A stretch of 64,000 nucleotides of DNA from Paenibacillus silvestris (GTDB lineage Bacteria; Bacillota; Bacilli; Paenibacillales; NBRC-103111), in assembly GCF_009882985.1 (NCBI RefSeq), contig NZ_WTUZ01000022.1:1029065-1093064 (forward strand). Direction: 5' to 3'. Shown here in pieces: positions 15,623 through 23,648 of this stretch. Positions within the stretch are counted from its first letter, which is position 1. Every line of letters starts with the position of its first letter. The position numbers and the translations under genes are program-made. The notes under the pieces were generated by a model that was not told the DNA's origin, searched no databases, and saw only the letters and a program-made list of their open reading frames with translations.

Positions 15623-16361
15623 ATGGAGTGCTGCTTACCTAAATGAGCTTTACTTAATGTTTTATCGAAAAAAGTTTGTGATGTATGCTGTTTTTTCAGC
15701 TATTTTACCGATATTACTAGCTATTTCACTACAAGCTTTACAGCCCTTACTTGGACTTTTTGCGGTTAGCCAGTCCTTTCCGATCGAGATGTTATCGATC
15801 TATACGGGTATTTGGATTCCGCTTTTGATAGTAACAATTACGGCTGATTTATTTCCAGGTGAAGTAGGATCCAGAACGATGAAACTTGCGCTATTGCGAC
15901 CTAATTCACGGTTTCAAGTGTATGGAATGAAAACAGCCGCTCTTATCACGTGTATTGCTGCAATTTTGATTGTACTCGGTGCTGTGAGTTCTATTTGCAA
16001 TCTTTTTGCTGGAACAACATCAAGTTTTACGGAGATCATAGGGATGTTGAAAGCTTATGTTGCAGCATTTATTTCTATGGTAGCATTATCATCTTTGTTT
16101 ATATTTGTTTCGCAGTTTTTTAAATCAGCCAGCGGATACATGGTTTTTGCACTCATCCTTTTTGTTGCTGCCAAGATTGCACCTTTCTTGCTGCATGCTT
16201 TCGCTGCATTTTCACCAACATCGTATACAGACTGGCATATGTTATGGTTAAGTCAGACCGTATCCGCCGGTAAATTATTCACGACTTCACTTTTCTTGTT
16301 CTCAAGTTGTATCTTGTTCATGGCACTAGGTTACTATAAATTCGATCGAAAAGAAGTATAA
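15609..16361 (+). CDS. ABC-2 type permease partner
   Basis: This roughly 250-residue membrane protein has six hydrophobic segments, including FVMYAVFSAILPILLAISL, WIPLLIVTITADLF, ITCIAAILIVLGAVSSICN and VFALILFVAAKIAPFLLHAF. FPGEVGSRTMKLALLRPNSR after the second helix is typical of BcrB/ABC-2 permeases (DLFxGExxxGT-like). It pairs with the ATPase at 14885 to form a homo- or heterodimeric exporter. ATG 15609 follows AAAGGAGG closely, inside the end of the ATPase gene; GTG 15615 is an alternative. Confidence 0.88.
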   Translation: MRVHKWSAAYLNELYLMFYRKKFVMYAVFSAILPILLAISLQALQPLLGLFAVSQSFPIEMLSIYTGIWIPLLIVTITADLFPGEVGSRTMKLALLRPNSRFQVYGMKTAALITCIAAILIVLGAVSSICNLFAGTTSSFTEIIGMLKAYVAAFISMVALSSLFIFVSQFFKSASGYMVFALILFVAAKIAPFLLHAFAAFSPTSYTDWHMLWLSQTVSAGKLFTTSLFLFSSCILFMALGYYKFDRKEV

Positions 16362-16378
16362 ATAAATGGGGTCTGTAC

Positions 16379-17857
16379 ATGTCAATTCGTTTGAAACTAC
16401 TGCTTTCCTATGCCGCAATGCTAATAATTCCACTTGTTATGATGATGATAACGGCACTGCTATTAATCTTGGTATTCCGTGGAGATTTCCAAGGGATTCG
16501 CGATCAACTAAACTCTGGTGTTGGCTTATTCGAGAATCAGAACCTAGAGCATACCTTCAAGGAAATGAAACGAACCTCGGAGAAAAATCCGACCCTGCTT
16601 GCCGACCTGACTTATCTGGCAGACATTGATCAAGAACTTCAAATCAACAACTCAAATATGATTGTACGCAAAGATAATACGTTGGTGTATGTATCCCCAA
16701 CTTTACAAAATTCGGATGTTCTTCAGCAATTACCCACATTTAAGCATCCTGGTCATCCGGAACATGAGGATGCCAAACGCATTGGGAACGAGCTGTTAGA
16801 GATTAGTTCTTTTGATTTTTATTTTTCCGGTGAACAGCCTGGAAGCGTCTTTATTATAACGACCGTTAATCCGTTAGTTCATTTTGTGCAAAAATTTTTC
16901 CCAATTCTTTTTATCACGCTGCTTATTATATTAATTCTGACGCATAGCTCACTTACTTATTTTGTTTCTAAAAGCATTATTTCTCCACTGAGCAAATTAA
17001 AGAATGCAATGAAAAGGATCCAGTCTGGTGATCTAGACTTCCAAGTTCAAATAACAAGTACAGATGAGATCGGTCAGCTTAGTCTTGCTTTCGAACAAAT
17101 GCGTAAACAATTGCAAGAATCCATTCAAACACAAGTTCAGTATGAGGAAAACCGTAAAGAATTGATTTCTAATATTTCGCACGATATTCGGACCCCGCTT
17201 ACGGCCATTAGAGGTTATATCGATGGACTAGGTGATGGAATTGCCGATACCACGGACAAAAGACAAAAATACATCGAAATCATTTCTTCCAAAGCGGAAG
17301 AGATGGATCATTTAATCGATGAATTATTTCTGTATTCTAAATTGGATTTAAAACGTGTACCGTTTAACTTTGAAGTCGTCAATTTCTCCGATTTTCTAGT
17401 GGATTGGTCGGACGAACTTGAATTTGAACTCCATAAAAAAGGCGTCCATTATAAGTCAGATATCGCAATTGACCAGCAGACACTGGTTTCCATTGATCGG
17501 GACAAAATGAGACGCGTCTTTTCTAACATCGTAGACAATTGCTTGAAATATATGAATAAAACAGAGAAGTCTATCACTTTACAGGCAACGATAGCAGGGA
17601 CAAGTGTCATCATAGAAATTAGGGATAACGGTGCAGGTGTAGCCGCAGAAGCACTTCCACAAATTTTTGACCGTTTTTATAGGGCAGATCCATCTAGGAA
17701 CAGCAACAATGGGGGAAGCGGTTTAGGGTTAGCCATTTCGAAACAAATGATTGAAGGGCATGGCGGAACAATTAGCGCAAGTAGCAGGAAAGGTGAATGG
17801 ACCTGTATTACCATAAAATTACCACAAAAGATGCATAAAGATGGTGAGAATTCATGA
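16379..17857 (+). CDS. Sensor histidine kinase
   Basis: This 492-residue kinase has TM1 near residues 7-31, an extracellular domain of about 140 residues, TM2 (FFPILFITLLIILILTHSSL), HAMP (LKNAMKRIQSGDLDFQVQI), the H-box ISNISHDIRTPLTAIRGYI, an N-box (VDNCLKY), DNGAGV, FDRFYRADPSRN and GSGLGLAI. It is complete. Its gene precedes the regulator gene (kinase first, overlap ATGA) and follows an ABC exporter, an arrangement common for antimicrobial-peptide detoxification modules. The signal is probably the exporter substrate or membrane damage, by inference. Confidence 0.92.
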   Translation: MSIRLKLLLSYAAMLIIPLVMMMITALLLILVFRGDFQGIRDQLNSGVGLFENQNLEHTFKEMKRTSEKNPTLLADLTYLADIDQELQINNSNMIVRKDNTLVYVSPTLQNSDVLQQLPTFKHPGHPEHEDAKRIGNELLEISSFDFYFSGEQPGSVFIITTVNPLVHFVQKFFPILFITLLIILILTHSSLTYFVSKSIISPLSKLKNAMKRIQSGDLDFQVQITSTDEIGQLSLAFEQMRKQLQESIQTQVQYEENRKELISNISHDIRTPLTAIRGYIDGLGDGIADTTDKRQKYIEIISSKAEEMDHLIDELFLYSKLDLKRVPFNFEVVNFSDFLVDWSDELEFELHKKGVHYKSDIAIDQQTLVSIDRDKMRRVFSNIVDNCLKYMNKTEKSITLQATIAGTSVIIEIRDNGAGVAAEALPQIFDRFYRADPSRNSNNGGSGLGLAISKQMIEGHGGTISASSRKGEWTCITIKLPQKMHKDGENS

Positions 17858-18540
17858 AACAAATACTTATTGTAGAAGATGAACAACTCATTGCAGAACT
17901 TGAACGAGATTATCTGGAGGTAAATGGATATAAGGTCGATATCGCAACAGACGGCGAACAAGGCCTTAAGTTGGGTCTTAGTGGAGAGTATGACTTAATT
18001 ATACTAGATGTCATGCTACCGTTATTAAATGGATTTGAAGTATGCAAGCAAATTCGTGAGAAATTTCAGATTCCGATCTTGATGGTTACTGCGAAAAAAG
18101 AGGATATTGATGTTATTCGTGGACTAGGGTTAGGTGCTGACGATTATATTACGAAGCCATTCAAGCCCGGAGAATTAGTAGCAAGGGTCAAAGCACATTT
18201 AGCACGTTACGAACGATTGATCGGTACCAAGGAAAATAAAGATGAAATTCGCATTCAAGGCCTCTTAATTGATAATAGCTCCCGTCGCGTATTTGTACAT
18301 GATCAAGAGATTAATATTACAACAAAAGAGTTTGATTTACTCTACTTTCTAGCTATGAATCCGAATCGCGTATTTAGCAAGGATCACCTATTTGAACGCA
18401 TTTGGGGATTTGATGCAATGGGAGATGCACAGACAGTTACGGTCCATATCCGTAAATTAAGGGAAAAAATTGAAGTCGATCCATCCAACTCGCAATACAT
18501 TGAAACGGTATGGGGAGCAGGTTATCGGTTCCGATTATAA
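17854..18540 (+). CDS. OmpR-family response regulator
   Basis: The receiver domain starts KQILIVEDEQ; Asp52 lies in LIILDVMLPL; GADDYITKPFKPGELVARVKAHLARYERL is typical of the lantibiotic/bacitracin-sensing branch. The DNA-binding domain shows NITTKEFDLLYFLA and AQTVTVHIRKLREKIE, ending WGAGYRFRL. It is a reasonable candidate for binding the TTAAG repeats upstream of its own operon and of the 6587 operon, because each of those operons carries a UgtP-like gene. No direct evidence for the pairing can be drawn from sequence alone. Confidence 0.92.
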   Translation: MKQILIVEDEQLIAELERDYLEVNGYKVDIATDGEQGLKLGLSGEYDLIILDVMLPLLNGFEVCKQIREKFQIPILMVTAKKEDIDVIRGLGLGADDYITKPFKPGELVARVKAHLARYERLIGTKENKDEIRIQGLLIDNSSRRVFVHDQEINITTKEFDLLYFLAMNPNRVFSKDHLFERIWGFDAMGDAQTVTVHIRKLREKIEVDPSNSQYIETVWGAGYRFRL

Positions 18541-18570
18541 AAGTATGTGATGAAAGGTGGTAGGTATGTA

Positions 18571-19689
18571 ATGCCTTTTAATCCTCGTGTATTAATACTT
18601 ACGGCTAGTTACGGGAATGGACATCTCCAGGCTTCTAAAGCACTGCTGCAGCAATTCAATCAGCAAGGTGTGGAGAATGTGAAAGTTGTTAATCTAATGA
18701 AGGAAGGTCATCCATGGATTCATTCAATTACATCTACATTGGTTAGTAAGAGTACAAAAGTTTCGCGGCTAGGAATTGATTATTATGGCTGGAGTTATTA
18801 TTTGACACGCGAAACCAAGGATACGGCTTTATTTCAAAAGTCGATGACCTATCTTGGTCAAAAGAAATTGAAAGAGATTATTCACCAAGAGCGTCCAGAT
18901 GTAGTCGTTAATACATTCCCATTCGGTTCTTCCCCTATCGTTTGTAGTTCAATGGGGATTAAGAATTATACGGTACTTACTGATTATGCTTTACATGCTA
19001 GTTGGCTTCACCCGAAAGTCGATCGATATTATGTGGCAACGGAAGATTTAAAGGAGCAAATCGTGGGCAAAGGAATTAGTAAGGATCGTGTAGAGGTCAG
19101 TGGCATTCCACTCAGACAAGAGTTTATAAATGAAAGTAATCATGCTCCCAATCAGATGGAAAAATCCATTCTTATCATGGCTACGGATAGCGGTGTGACT
19201 AGCTATATAGAAGAAATGATAAACACGCTGCTTACGTTAGATAACTGTAGATTGGTCGTTGTTTGCGGTCATAATGAGAAGTTAATATATCGGCTGGAAA
19301 TGGAGTTTGCAGCTAATGAAGGGATAACCATCCTTGGGTTTGTTGATAATCTTCATGAGTGGATGTCTCAAGCTAGCTGTATAGTGACGAAAGCTGGTGG
19401 ATTAACCTTGACGGAGGCCATAGCACTGAGAGTGCCTGTTTTTGTTTATAAGCCCAATCGTGGTCAAGAGAAAGAAAATGCCTTATATTTATCACGCCGC
19501 GGAATAGCTACTATCTCAAATAAAATGGAAGAATTTGTATCGAGCCTTCAGACTATCATTCATCATCCCAAAAAATACGAAGAAATAAGGGAACGCATGG
19601 AAGGACTGCACCGAAGTCATGCAGCATCTCATATCGTAAATGATATGATGCATATTTGGAATGGTCAATTCATGTTAGCATCAATTTAG
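18571..19689 (+). CDS. UgtP/MGDG-synthase-like glycosyltransferase (second copy)
   Basis: This 372-residue paralogue of the 6587 protein shares LILTASYGNGHLQASK, SRLGIDYYGWSYYLT, VVNTFPFGSSPIV, TKAGGLTLTEAIALRVP and RGQEKENALYLS. It should transfer a hexose to a membrane lipid. Two glycolipid synthases in separate operons with matching promoters suggest different head groups or conditions. I choose ATG 18571, aligned with the paralogue's N-terminus and about 10 nt from GGTGG; ATG 18550 and GTG 18547 would add up to eight residues. It follows the response-regulator gene by 30 bp. Confidence 0.85.
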   Translation: MPFNPRVLILTASYGNGHLQASKALLQQFNQQGVENVKVVNLMKEGHPWIHSITSTLVSKSTKVSRLGIDYYGWSYYLTRETKDTALFQKSMTYLGQKKLKEIIHQERPDVVVNTFPFGSSPIVCSSMGIKNYTVLTDYALHASWLHPKVDRYYVATEDLKEQIVGKGISKDRVEVSGIPLRQEFINESNHAPNQMEKSILIMATDSGVTSYIEEMINTLLTLDNCRLVVVCGHNEKLIYRLEMEFAANEGITILGFVDNLHEWMSQASCIVTKAGGLTLTEAIALRVPVFVYKPNRGQEKENALYLSRRGIATISNKMEEFVSSLQTIIHHPKKYEEIRERMEGLHRSHAASHIVNDMMHIWNGQFMLASI

Positions 19690-19709
19690 AATTGGGAGGT
19701 ATGATCCAG

Positions 19710-19883
19710 ATGAAAGAGATTCTTGATAATTTTTTAGAAGAGATACATGAGTTAGAGGGGAAAATAGTTCATCTAATTCATCGATCAAACTTAACCGTAG
19801 AGGAGAAACAATTCATTTTGGATCATATCCTAATCATCCCTGGAAAAAAGGAAGATCAAGATGAATGTAAAGCTATTTCATGA
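19710..19883 (+). CDS. Small acidic helical protein, unknown
   Basis: This 57-residue polypeptide is rich in Glu, Asp, Leu and Ile, with a predicted amphipathic helix (LDNFLEEIHELEGKIVHLI) and a second one (LTVEEKQFILDHILI). ATG 19710 is 10 nt from GGGAGG; ATG 19701 is only 1 nt away. It has no signal peptide or TM segment. It is the last gene of the operon, 20 bp after the glycosyltransferase and just before a strong terminator, and might act as a partner or regulator of an operon product. No family recognised. Confidence 0.65.
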   Translation: MKEILDNFLEEIHELEGKIVHLIHRSNLTVEEKQFILDHILIIPGKKEDQDECKAIS

Positions 19884-19920
19884 TTGACACCAAAATAAAC
19901 CTCCTTCGGTTGTAGAAGGA

Positions 19921-19982
19921 ATTCTCAAAAATAAAGACCTCCTTCAGCTTTATAGCTGAAGGAGGTCTTGTTATTTGAGAAT
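19921..19982 (+). terminator. Strong terminator of the 13.9-19.9 kb operon
   Basis: AAGACCTCCTTCAGC / GCTGAAGGAGGTCTT is a perfect 15-bp stem with a 6-nt loop, extended outward by ATTCTCAAA / TTTGAGAAT. It closes the operon that begins at 13562. Confidence 0.85.
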
Positions 19983-20095
19983 TGTTATTGCTTAATAAAA
20001 TCACTTTTTTTTGCAATTAGTTAGACACCCGAACATTTATACATCGTGCACATAAAATGTGGAGTGCATACTTGCATTAATTAACCCTTTTCGAT

Positions 20096-20124
20096 CGGCC
20101 TTCAGTCTTGAAGGTCGTTTTTTT
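20096..20124 (+). terminator. Rho-independent terminator
   Basis: CGGCCTTCA / TTGAAGGTCG followed by seven T residues. It is oriented for plus-strand transcription and would block read-through into the convergent gene at 20154. Confidence 0.75.
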
Positions 20125-20153
20125 GTTTATTTGTATGATGGTTCCTTTAACAG

Positions 20154-20822
20154 TCATGGCGTATATACCGTTTTCAAATGATGTAGATTCCATAATACAT
20201 TATCTCCAGAGGCATTTATTAATTGTATGAAATCATTATCTGCTTTCTGAAGCAAGCCTATTTTATTCGTGTTATCTCCAAGATCAAAAACAACTAATTT
20301 TCCTTCAAGCTTTTTACACTGTTCTTCAAAAGTTCTTGATAAAGTAATATTGATAGTACTCATAGGAAGAAATTGGTTATTAAGTGAAAAGGGAGTAAGG
20401 TTTGATTGGTAAGGAATTAACCATTTTAAGTGGTTCATAGACACAAACATAGCTTTATAGACAGGAGAGTAGAAGACGAAATAATCATTCATAATACTGG
20501 TTAGATAGCCATGAATTGTTTTATTTCCAGTTACATAAATCTCTACAAACCGGCCTTTTGCGGTATTTAATATCTTTCGAAATGAAAGACTATCTACTTG
20601 ATAATCGATCGGCGTTTCCACAATTGGAATGTCTGTCTCTCTACTAGTCTCTGACTTCAACTTTACATTCTGCACGTGGACTAAGGGGATATAATAGAAT
20701 TGTTGTTCATTGACCATGACCATAATATCCAAGCCTAAATCGATTAACTTACCTGTACATATATTATTTCCTGAAATTTCAACGATCACTTGCTGACCAA
20801 CAAAAGGTTGAAACGTACGCAT
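20154..20822 (-). CDS. Sm-like triple-repeat protein, CotB-related, probable spore protein
   Basis: This 222-residue protein is built of three units of about 50 residues, each of the form GxxVxVxxxGxxxxGxL...YIPxxHVxxV: residues 5-55 (VGQQVIVEISGNNICTGKL, YYIPLVHVQNVKL), about 95-145 (GRFVEIYVTGNKTIHGYL, MFVSMNHLKWLIPY) and about 170-222 (LEGKLVVFDLGDNTNKIGLL, WNLHHLKTVYTP). The same repeat occurs in CotB-type spore-coat proteins. It is a clear paralogue of the protein at 33307, and both lie directly downstream of an ArsB/NhaD-type permease gene. There is no signal peptide. A spore coat or forespore role is inferred from the repeat and the second copy's neighbours. Confidence 0.7.
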   Translation of the reverse strand: MRTFQPFVGQQVIVEISGNNICTGKLIDLGLDIMVMVNEQQFYYIPLVHVQNVKLKSETSRETDIPIVETPIDYQVDSLSFRKILNTAKGRFVEIYVTGNKTIHGYLTSIMNDYFVFYSPVYKAMFVSMNHLKWLIPYQSNLTPFSLNNQFLPMSTINITLSRTFEEQCKKLEGKLVVFDLGDNTNKIGLLQKADNDFIQLINASGDNVLWNLHHLKTVYTP

Positions 20823-20857
20823 ACTTTTAACCTCCTGATAAGATAATTACCTCCGAA

Positions 20858-22213
20858 TCAAAAAATCCAGGTTACCCAAAATGCTAGAATGACTAATGTG
20901 AACACGACCGTGATAGGTATTATATACCAAGTGGCTTTTAGATAATCGCCCCAAGTGATCTTCACTTTTCCTTTTTTGACAATATGCATCCACATGATGG
21001 AAGCTAGCGTTCCAATAGGTAGGAAGAGGGAACCTATGTCGCTGCCGATGATGCTTGCAAGATAGGAAACTTTAAGTGTGAGTGGATCAAGACCCATACT
21101 CGTTAAGGCAATGGTTCCGACCATCAAGGCAGGGTGATTGTTAAATATATCGGAAAGTACGGACACAGTCATCCCCATCATGAAACTAGCATTCAGCACA
21201 CTTCCGAGAGCAATGGGTTGGAGGAAATGGATAAGCAATTGAGTTAATCCAATGTTATGCAAGCCATAGATAATTACATACATACTGAAGGCAAACACGA
21301 TGATATACCACGGTGTTTTTTTTACCATATCTACAGGAGAGATCTTTAAACGATGCCAACGCCATCCTAGAAGGATGAGAGAACCGCTAATTGCGGCGAA
21401 TGCAACCGGGATTCCCAAGTAAGAAGCGACGAATAAACCAACACGTACAGCAAACACAAAAATTAGGATATTACGCATGGTTTTACCGCGATTCTCTGAT
21501 GAGTCAGTTGAAGTTTTAGGTTTTAAAGGGTGATCTCCCTTGGAAGCATTATAGTACCAGAATCCTGATATGTTGGTGGGAACGGTATGTGGCAAGATTT
21601 TGCGGTAGTGGAGATACAATAACGTCACCATGAGAAGAAGTCCCAAGGTAGCGGGAATGAACATCATCGCCGTGTGCATGTAAAGAGTCATGTTAACAAT
21701 TTTTAATGCAATTAAATTTACGATATTACTTACCCCTATGGGGGCGCTAGAGGCGGTTGCAATTAAGGCACCGGATAAAAGATAGGGAATTTTTTGGTGA
21801 TTTTTCAGACCCATATGATGCAATAACATCAGCAAGATCGGTGTGGTAATTAAGATACTTCCATCATTATTGACGAACAGAGTCATAAGGAAACAAAGAA
21901 GGTTTACGAGCCAGAAAAGACGTATGCCTGATCCTCTTGCCTTTTTTACTATTATTTCAGCTGCCCAATAAAAAAAACCAAAACTTTCTAGAACAATTGC
22001 CATGACAATGGTTGCCATGATTGTGATGGCTGCTCCGCCGATCGTTTCAGATATTTTACCCAAATCCGCTAAGGTAACACTTCCGCTAATGAGTACAAAT
22101 ATGGCACCAACTGTTGCCGGAATAGCTTCATTTACATTAGGACGAAAGAATATAAAAGTAATGGTGAATAAAAACGACATTATGGTGATCGGAATCATCA
22201 AGTCCTGAAGCAT
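20858..22213 (-). CDS. ArsB/NhaD-type (ion transporter superfamily) permease
   Basis: This 451-residue protein has about 11-12 hydrophobic segments. Features of the ArsB/NhaD/SLC13-type superfamily are the two inverted loops with FVNNDGSILITTP in the first half and DIFNNHPALMVGT in the second, plus SSAPIGVSNIVNLIAL. These Asn/Asp-rich loops form the ion-binding site. The substrate could be arsenite, another oxyanion or Na+/H+; no ars genes are adjacent, so the arsenite function is unproven. It lies 35 bp upstream of the Sm-repeat gene on the same strand and is a paralogue of 31927-33291, with the same partner there. A spore-specific transport role is possible. Confidence 0.82.
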   Translation of the reverse strand: MLQDLMIPITIMSFLFTITFIFFRPNVNEAIPATVGAIFVLISGSVTLADLGKISETIGGAAITIMATIVMAIVLESFGFFYWAAEIIVKKARGSGIRLFWLVNLLCFLMTLFVNNDGSILITTPILLMLLHHMGLKNHQKIPYLLSGALIATASSAPIGVSNIVNLIALKIVNMTLYMHTAMMFIPATLGLLLMVTLLYLHYRKILPHTVPTNISGFWYYNASKGDHPLKPKTSTDSSENRGKTMRNILIFVFAVRVGLFVASYLGIPVAFAAISGSLILLGWRWHRLKISPVDMVKKTPWYIIVFAFSMYVIIYGLHNIGLTQLLIHFLQPIALGSVLNASFMMGMTVSVLSDIFNNHPALMVGTIALTSMGLDPLTLKVSYLASIIGSDIGSLFLPIGTLASIMWMHIVKKGKVKITWGDYLKATWYIIPITVVFTLVILAFWVTWIF

Positions 22214-22563
22214 TTTTTATTCAACCTCTTTTCGATAGAGTAAATTAGTAGTTCTATTGTTTGTCTATAAATAGTGGGGGCCATTTGATAGTTATGAAGT
22301 CATAGTTGTTCTCCTCCCCTTGTATATGTCTCATAATTACATATGCATTATATGAATATATGACATAGAGGGGACTAGCCGATAACCCCTTTTCATAATT
22401 TTCCACTAGTAGCTTTATATATTTACCTATTTGTTATGTACATGGGAGGGCATAATTCCCGATTATGATAATATTCTCATCTGATTAATTGGGCAACAAC
22501 CGTGTTGACTAATGGGTACACGACATACCGTATCTAAGTAGATATCAGAAATGGTGGTGGGCC
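22214..22563. other. Divergent intergenic region (350 bp)
   Basis: The region separates the minus-strand permease from the plus-strand YheC/D-type gene and should hold both promoters. It is AT-rich. CATACCGTA at 22524-22532 fits the sporulation-sigma -10 pattern CATAnnnTA, but no ACA-type -35 lies 16 bp upstream. A single TTCTCAT occurs at about 22468 without a partner 11 bp away. I see no ORF, hairpin terminator or RNA gene in it. Confidence 0.4.
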
Positions 22564-23631
22564 ATGAGTCATACAGTTGGTATTCTGTTGGATCGGAAGA
22601 CTTTTATGGGAATATCTAAGGGGAAAACAGGAAATGAGAGGCTTTCCCTATATAATCGAGCAGGTAAACAGCACAATCTAATGCCTTTTTATACTTCGCT
22701 TCATCAGATTGGCAGTAGTTCAGCCCAAGGTTATGTCTATGCAAAAAATAGGTATAAGCTTATTCGGCGATCGATTCCAAAGGTTACACACAACCGAACC
22801 ATAACTTTATCGCCAATTCTTAAACGTAAGCTCAAGCAATTATCGAAATCCAGCTTTGTTTTCAATAGGCAGAATCGATATGACAAATACGACATCTATA
22901 AACTGTTACATCAAAACACTCATTTGCGGGAGTACTTGCCTGTTTCACTGAAGTACTCAGAAAAAGAATTAAAATCAGCTATGGCAGCTTATCAATCTCT
23001 ATTCATAAAACCTACTAATGATAGTATTGGAAATGGAATAATGAAGCTGAACAAGCATGTAAGCGGAAAATGGTTGTTGTTTTGGAAAAAAGGAAAGCCA
23101 ACGCTGTTATCTGCGAAGAGAGCTATTTCTATTATCCAGAGGGTTGTTGGAAAGAGAACTTACATGATTCAAGAAGCAATTGCATTAGCAACATACAAAG
23201 GCAGACCTTATGATTTGCGTGTCTCTGTTCAACGCGGCATAACAGGAAGATGGCAGGTAACAGGAGTGGTGGGAAAAGTCGCTGGTGCTGGAAGACATGT
23301 AACGAATGTGGCTAAAGGTGGGAAGGTAAGACGAACAGAAGTACTGTTTAAAAACAATAGATTCGACTTTGAAACGATAATGAATAACATACGCAGTGCA
23401 TCTATTAGTATCATGAATGATTTGAGTGAGAAGCTGCCTCATTTAGCCGATGTGGGATTAGATATCGGGATTGATCATCGTGGTCATATTAAATTAATTG
23501 AAGTAAATGGGCGAGACCAACGCTATTCATTTAAGAAAGCAAAGATGAGCGCTACATTCTACCGAACATATGAAACACCTCTACAGTATGCCAAATATTT
23601 ATTACAGCAAGCCAAAACCTCCAAATCCTAA
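22564..23631 (+). CDS. YheC/YheD family (ATP-grasp) endospore coat-associated protein
   Basis: This 355-residue protein matches the YheC/YheD family: the N-terminal part shows VGILLDRKTF and NLMPFYTSL, and from about residue 120 an ATP-grasp fold with SLFIKPTNDSIGNGIMKL (nucleotide loop), YMIQEAIALATYKGRPYDLRVSVQ and DVGLDIGIDHRGHIKLIEVNG (metal-binding acid and Asn). YheC/D proteins are associated with the spore coat in Bacillus; ATP-grasp enzymes ligate carboxylates to amines or thiols, but no reaction is established for them. ATG 22564 follows a GGTGG-type site. It converges with, and overlaps by 4 bp, the kinase gene at 23628. A shorter relative lies at 27302. Confidence 0.88.
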   Translation: MSHTVGILLDRKTFMGISKGKTGNERLSLYNRAGKQHNLMPFYTSLHQIGSSSAQGYVYAKNRYKLIRRSIPKVTHNRTITLSPILKRKLKQLSKSSFVFNRQNRYDKYDIYKLLHQNTHLREYLPVSLKYSEKELKSAMAAYQSLFIKPTNDSIGNGIMKLNKHVSGKWLLFWKKGKPTLLSAKRAISIIQRVVGKRTYMIQEAIALATYKGRPYDLRVSVQRGITGRWQVTGVVGKVAGAGRHVTNVAKGGKVRRTEVLFKNNRFDFETIMNNIRSASISIMNDLSEKLPHLADVGLDIGIDHRGHIKLIEVNGRDQRYSFKKAKMSATFYRTYETPLQYAKYLLQQAKTSKS

Positions 23632-23648
23632 AACGGATTGGAGGTTTT
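23614..23648. terminator. Bidirectional terminator inside two overlapping convergent genes
   Basis: AAAACCTCC / GGAGGTTTT with a second block ATCC / GGAT forms the stem. The left arm encodes the last codons of the YheC/D-type protein (AKTSKS) and the right arm, on the other strand, the last codons of the kinase (CKTSNPF). A/T runs on both sides allow termination in both directions. Confidence 0.8.

Noticed and set aside
16366..16629. Alternative frame at the start of the 16379 kinase
   Set aside because: Out-of-frame shadow; the kinase frame contains all motifs.
20858..22213. Arsenic-resistance operon
   Set aside because: The permease belongs to the ArsB/NhaD superfamily, but no arsR, arsC or arsA is nearby and the partner is a coat-like protein.
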